From the NCBI GenBank assembly GCA_964370815.1, contig CAYJKQ010000001.1:496001-560000 (forward strand): DNA of 64,000 nucleotides. The letters are read 5' to 3'. The stretch is from UBA12087 sp964370815. GTDB lineage: Bacteria > Chloroflexota > Anaerolineae > Anaerolineales > Villigracilaceae. The notes below the pieces were generated by a model. The model did not search any database and had not been told where the DNA came from. It saw nothing but the letters and a program-made list of their open reading frames with translations. Shown here piece by piece: positions 61,824-64,000 of the stretch. Numbering within the stretch: the first letter of the stretch is position 1; each line of letters begins with the position of its first letter. A program made the translations under genes and the position numbers.

Positions 61824-62180
61824 ATGAATCGTTGGATGAAATTCTTTGTCGCAATCCTGATTGGACTTACGCTGGGTCTGGTTTATGGCTGGGTTATCAG
61901 TCCTGTGGAGTATCTGGATACAACTCCATCCACTTTGCGTTACGACTATCGCACCGATTATGTACTCATGGTAGCAGAAATCTTTGATTCAAATCAGGAT
62001 GCAGACCAGGCAGTCCGGCAACTTGCCCAGCTGGGCAGTGATCCGCCGGTTGAATTTGTGATTCAAGCACTTGGATATGGCACCCAATTGGGATACGCTT
62101 CTGAAGACTTGGTTCTAATCCAAAACCTGGCGACTTCCCTGCAAACCTGGCAGGCTGGTGCTGGGGGACTCAATCCATGA
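61824..62180 (+). CDS. Membrane-anchored hypothetical protein, first of a tandem pair
   Basis: 118 residues from ATG 61824. A hydrophobic anchor (about 5-25) is followed by VISPVEYLDTTPSTLRYDYR and an acidic helical part. The same pattern returns in the next gene, so both come from a duplication. No function recognised. Overlaps the next start by four bases (ATGA). It lies about 55 bp after the SRP RNA, possibly transcribed by read-through. Confidence 0.75.
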   Translation: MNRWMKFFVAILIGLTLGLVYGWVISPVEYLDTTPSTLRYDYRTDYVLMVAEIFDSNQDADQAVRQLAQLGSDPPVEFVIQALGYGTQLGYASEDLVLIQNLATSLQTWQAGAGGLNP

Positions 62181-63058
62181 CCAGCGAAAGCAGTCCAAAA
62201 AGCAATGGAGATAATATCCCTCGCAAAGGGAACTGGTATCTCCTTACCGGTTTTGTGATTGGTATTCTGTCTGGGTTGATAATCTCATGGGTAGTTGCAC
62301 CAGTTAATTATGTTGATACAAATCCAGCGAGATTGCGATCTGACTTCAAAGATGAATTCCGTTCTCAAATCGCTTCTGCGTTTTTTGCAACCAACAACCT
62401 TGAGCGCGCCAGAGCCCGGCTGGATCTTCTTGACGATCCTGATGTCATCCAAGCTCTCACCGAACAGGCGCAGAACCTCCTGGATAATGGTGACCCAACG
62501 AATAAGGCTTATCTTTTGGCATATTTAACTTCTGCCCTTAAAAAAATATCTAGGGAATCATTGGAATACCCCACAGAAAACAGCTCTTTTGCATCAACCA
62601 ACACCTCGACAGCAACTGCGACTGGAACCAGGGTTGTCACAACTGATGTAACCCCATCCAAACAACCTGCAATAATAACCACAAGCACACTGCGAACTTC
62701 CAGGACATCTACACCCACACCAGGTGAACCTTTTGTATTGAAGAAAAACCAGGTTATTTGTGATTCAACCCAATTTTCTCTCCTGCTCCAAATCGAGATA
62801 AAAAATAGAGCTGGTAAACCTATCCCTGGGGCGGAGATCATCATTACTTGGTCAGGAGGGGAGGAGCACTTTTTCACAGGTTTGAAACCAGAGATTGGTG
62901 ATGGTTATGCTGATTACCTGATGACACCTGAAGTTGTTTACAGCATTCAACTTGCCAAAGGTGGCGCAGTTGTGTCCAACCTGACAGCTCCATTCTGTTC
63001 CACAGAGGGTGGTGTGACCAATTGGGGAAGTATAAAACTGGTTTTCCAACAACCCTAA
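62177..63058 (+). CDS. Membrane-anchored hypothetical protein, second of a tandem pair
   Basis: 293 residues: N-terminal anchor (about 17-38), VVAPVNYVDTNPARLRSDF as in the upstream paralogue, a helical ~80-residue region, a Thr/Ser/Pro-rich linker (about 130-180) and a C-terminal domain of beta strands (KNRAGKPIPGAEIIITWSGG), which resembles an Ig-like or carboxypeptidase regulatory-like fold. Probably faces the outside. The paralogous partner lacks this domain. Function unknown. Confidence 0.75.
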   Translation: MTSESSPKSNGDNIPRKGNWYLLTGFVIGILSGLIISWVVAPVNYVDTNPARLRSDFKDEFRSQIASAFFATNNLERARARLDLLDDPDVIQALTEQAQNLLDNGDPTNKAYLLAYLTSALKKISRESLEYPTENSSFASTNTSTATATGTRVVTTDVTPSKQPAIITTSTLRTSRTSTPTPGEPFVLKKNQVICDSTQFSLLLQIEIKNRAGKPIPGAEIIITWSGGEEHFFTGLKPEIGDGYADYLMTPEVVYSIQLAKGGAVVSNLTAPFCSTEGGVTNWGSIKLVFQQP

Positions 63059-63065
63059 ATTGAAA

Positions 63066-63098
63066 AAATCCGGCTACGATATATATGTAACCGGATTT
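63066..63098. terminator. Short hairpin between convergent genes
   Basis: AAATCCGG (63066-63073) pairs with CCGGATTT (63091-63098); loop of 17. May terminate both neighbours. Confidence 0.45.
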
Positions 63099-63117
63099 CG
63101 AAAACATGAATTTATTA

Positions 63118-64000
63118 TTACGGTAAGTTGTTATTATATGCCCAATCATCTCCTATGATTATGTCCACGTCCGTGGCAGAATTTGGAATAAATTCGGTTT
63201 CTACCTGTGATGGGTCAATATTCATAATTTCCATCAAGTATTTTAGCAAATAAGGTTTACCAGAATGGTCTATCAGTTTAGTTACTGCTAATTTTTCGCT
63301 CGAGTTATCGGTAGTAATAACATTCATTCCCTGGGTTTGGAAATAATTCGAAGTTTTACCTGCCACCCCTTCTGCATAGGATCCATTTAGAACTGCCACA
63401 CGAGCGCCTTCTTCCTGCATCAATTGTTGGGGGTCTCCTCTCGCCAGGGGGCTGAGAGCTCCGCCTGAACTAAATATCTGATCCCGCAATATTCGAATCT
63501 TATCCGGAAGAGGTTTAAGTACATCCGCTGAGCCTCCCCCATCCGGGAGGTTCAAGGTTACAGGGACAGCCATAGTGTAGTCAATGATGCCTGTATATAT
63601 TTTTCTTAAATTTATCTTACGAGCCAGCAACGCCAGGCGAAGCGCATCTTCGAGAGTCATATTCATATTAATACCATCAGATACATCCTGATAGACGGGA
63701 TAAATTTTGGATACCAGCGTGGGCCAATATTTTCTATTTAGGACACGGTCCCTGATCGCAATGATAACTTCCTGCTGGCGTTTAGCTCGATCAATATCTC
63801 CATCTTCTGTGTGTCTTGCTCGGGCATAAGCCAATGCAAGATCGCCAGGTAATGTTACTGTTACTCCCGCTTCCACAGTGACCGGGAGATCTCCATCGCC
63901 CATGGCATCTATAGTTACAGTTTGGAACGGTGTAAGTTTCACTCCACCAATCTCATCAATCACACGCTCAAAGGTCTGAAAGTCAATTTGTGCATAATAT
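63118..64000 (-). CDS. LytR-CpsA-Psr (LCP) family protein, 5' end missing
   Basis: The frame is open to the window end, so the N-terminus is outside. Visible LCP parts: FQTFERVIDEIGGVKL, TLPGDLALAYARARHTEDGDIDRAKRQQEVI (the conserved RxRHxxxDxxRxxRQ motif that binds the prenyl-pyrophosphate substrate), followed by a C-terminal LytR_C-type domain (ARVAVLNGSYAEGVAGKTSNYFQ). LCP enzymes attach polymers to peptidoglycan or similar, outside the membrane. Confidence 0.92.
   Translation of the reverse strand, partial: YYAQIDFQTFERVIDEIGGVKLTPFQTVTIDAMGDGDLPVTVEAGVTVTLPGDLALAYARARHTEDGDIDRAKRQQEVIIAIRDRVLNRKYWPTLVSKIYPVYQDVSDGINMNMTLEDALRLALLARKINLRKIYTGIIDYTMAVPVTLNLPDGGGSADVLKPLPDKIRILRDQIFSSGGALSPLARGDPQQLMQEEGARVAVLNGSYAEGVAGKTSNYFQTQGMNVITTDNSSEKLAVTKLIDHSGKPYLLKYLMEIMNIDPSQVETEFIPNSATDVDIIIGDDWAYNNNLP

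Noticed and set aside
61627..61827. Open reading frame of 66 codons over the SRP RNA
   Set aside because: The sequence has the conserved SRP RNA helix 8 and a promoter that starts the RNA at its first stem; the frame is a by-product.
1..64000. CRISPR arrays, tRNAs, insertion sequences, prophage
   Set aside because: No regularly spaced direct repeats, cloverleaf sequences, transposase or phage structural genes were recognised on either strand by reading; a tRNA scan would be the decisive test.

Overview
The window looks like a chromosomal piece of an AT-rich, anaerobic, menaquinone-using bacterium, most likely Chloroflexota, class Anaerolineae. That placement is an inference from the gene mix: DUF4332 protein, RNase J, many LCP/SGNH envelope genes, PPi-type phosphofructokinase and Hdr/Mvh genes in a non-methanogen. 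There is no rRNA to prove it. A 100-N scaffold gap flanked by the same 52 bases shows that the sequence is a draft or metagenome assembly. I see no tRNA, CRISPR array, insertion sequence or prophage.

Layout: 1-2896 holds a MacA/MacB-type ABC efflux system (first gene cut by the window edge), followed by an acetyltransferase frame broken by a stop codon. 3753-6823 carries an M32 carboxypeptidase, a decayed reverse-strand gene and hemW. 6975-13085 is a tight leftward operon with a consensus-like promoter: small lipoprotein, 39-residue membrane microprotein ending in W-I-Y-Q-G-F, MBOAT acyltransferase, two SGNH proteins, an acyl carrier protein and a fatty-acyl-AMP ligase. It has the logic of the Gram-positive dlt (D-alanylation) operon, including a DltX-like microprotein, but with a fatty-acid-activating enzyme in place of the D-alanine ligase. 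I regard it as the most interesting system here. 13437-21793 holds housekeeping genes (DUF4332, a HerA/VirD4-like ATPase, RNase J behind a perfect consensus promoter and an internal terminator, MutY, an MBL-fold protein and a UbiA prenyltransferase).

22052-37736 is one rightward energy-metabolism supercluster: soluble HdrD-like protein, EtfBA, membrane HdrD-like Etf:quinone oxidoreductase (EMO type), three two-component signalling proteins, HdrCBA, MvhDGA [NiFe]-hydrogenase and its maturation protease. Together they could link acyl-CoA dehydrogenation and the menaquinone pool (Etf/EMO) with ferredoxin, a disulfide or other acceptor and H2 (Hdr/Mvh flavin-based electron bifurcation or confurcation).

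37852-44845 (leftward) has PPi-phosphofructokinase, FeoB and a csoR-copZ-copA copper module with a clear operator and a truncated UreH/DsbD-like membrane gene. 44981-54092 (rightward) has a proline/glutamate-type aldehyde dehydrogenase, a two-subunit CoA-transferase with an alpha/beta hydrolase gene between the subunits, a CPBP protease, a lactate permease, a HAD hydrolase and an EamA transporter. 54231-61351 (leftward) encodes a 2-oxoacid dehydrogenase complex (E1alpha, E1beta, E2), then a tungsten aldehyde:ferredoxin oxidoreductase with its ferredoxin and a ThiS/MoaD-like protein, and a class V aminotransferase. The right end has the SRP RNA with a textbook promoter, two tandem paralogous membrane proteins and the 3' part of an LCP-family gene.

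The metabolic picture is a fermentative or syntrophic anaerobe that oxidises organic acids, CoA esters and aldehydes and disposes of electrons through ferredoxin, Etf/menaquinone and H2.
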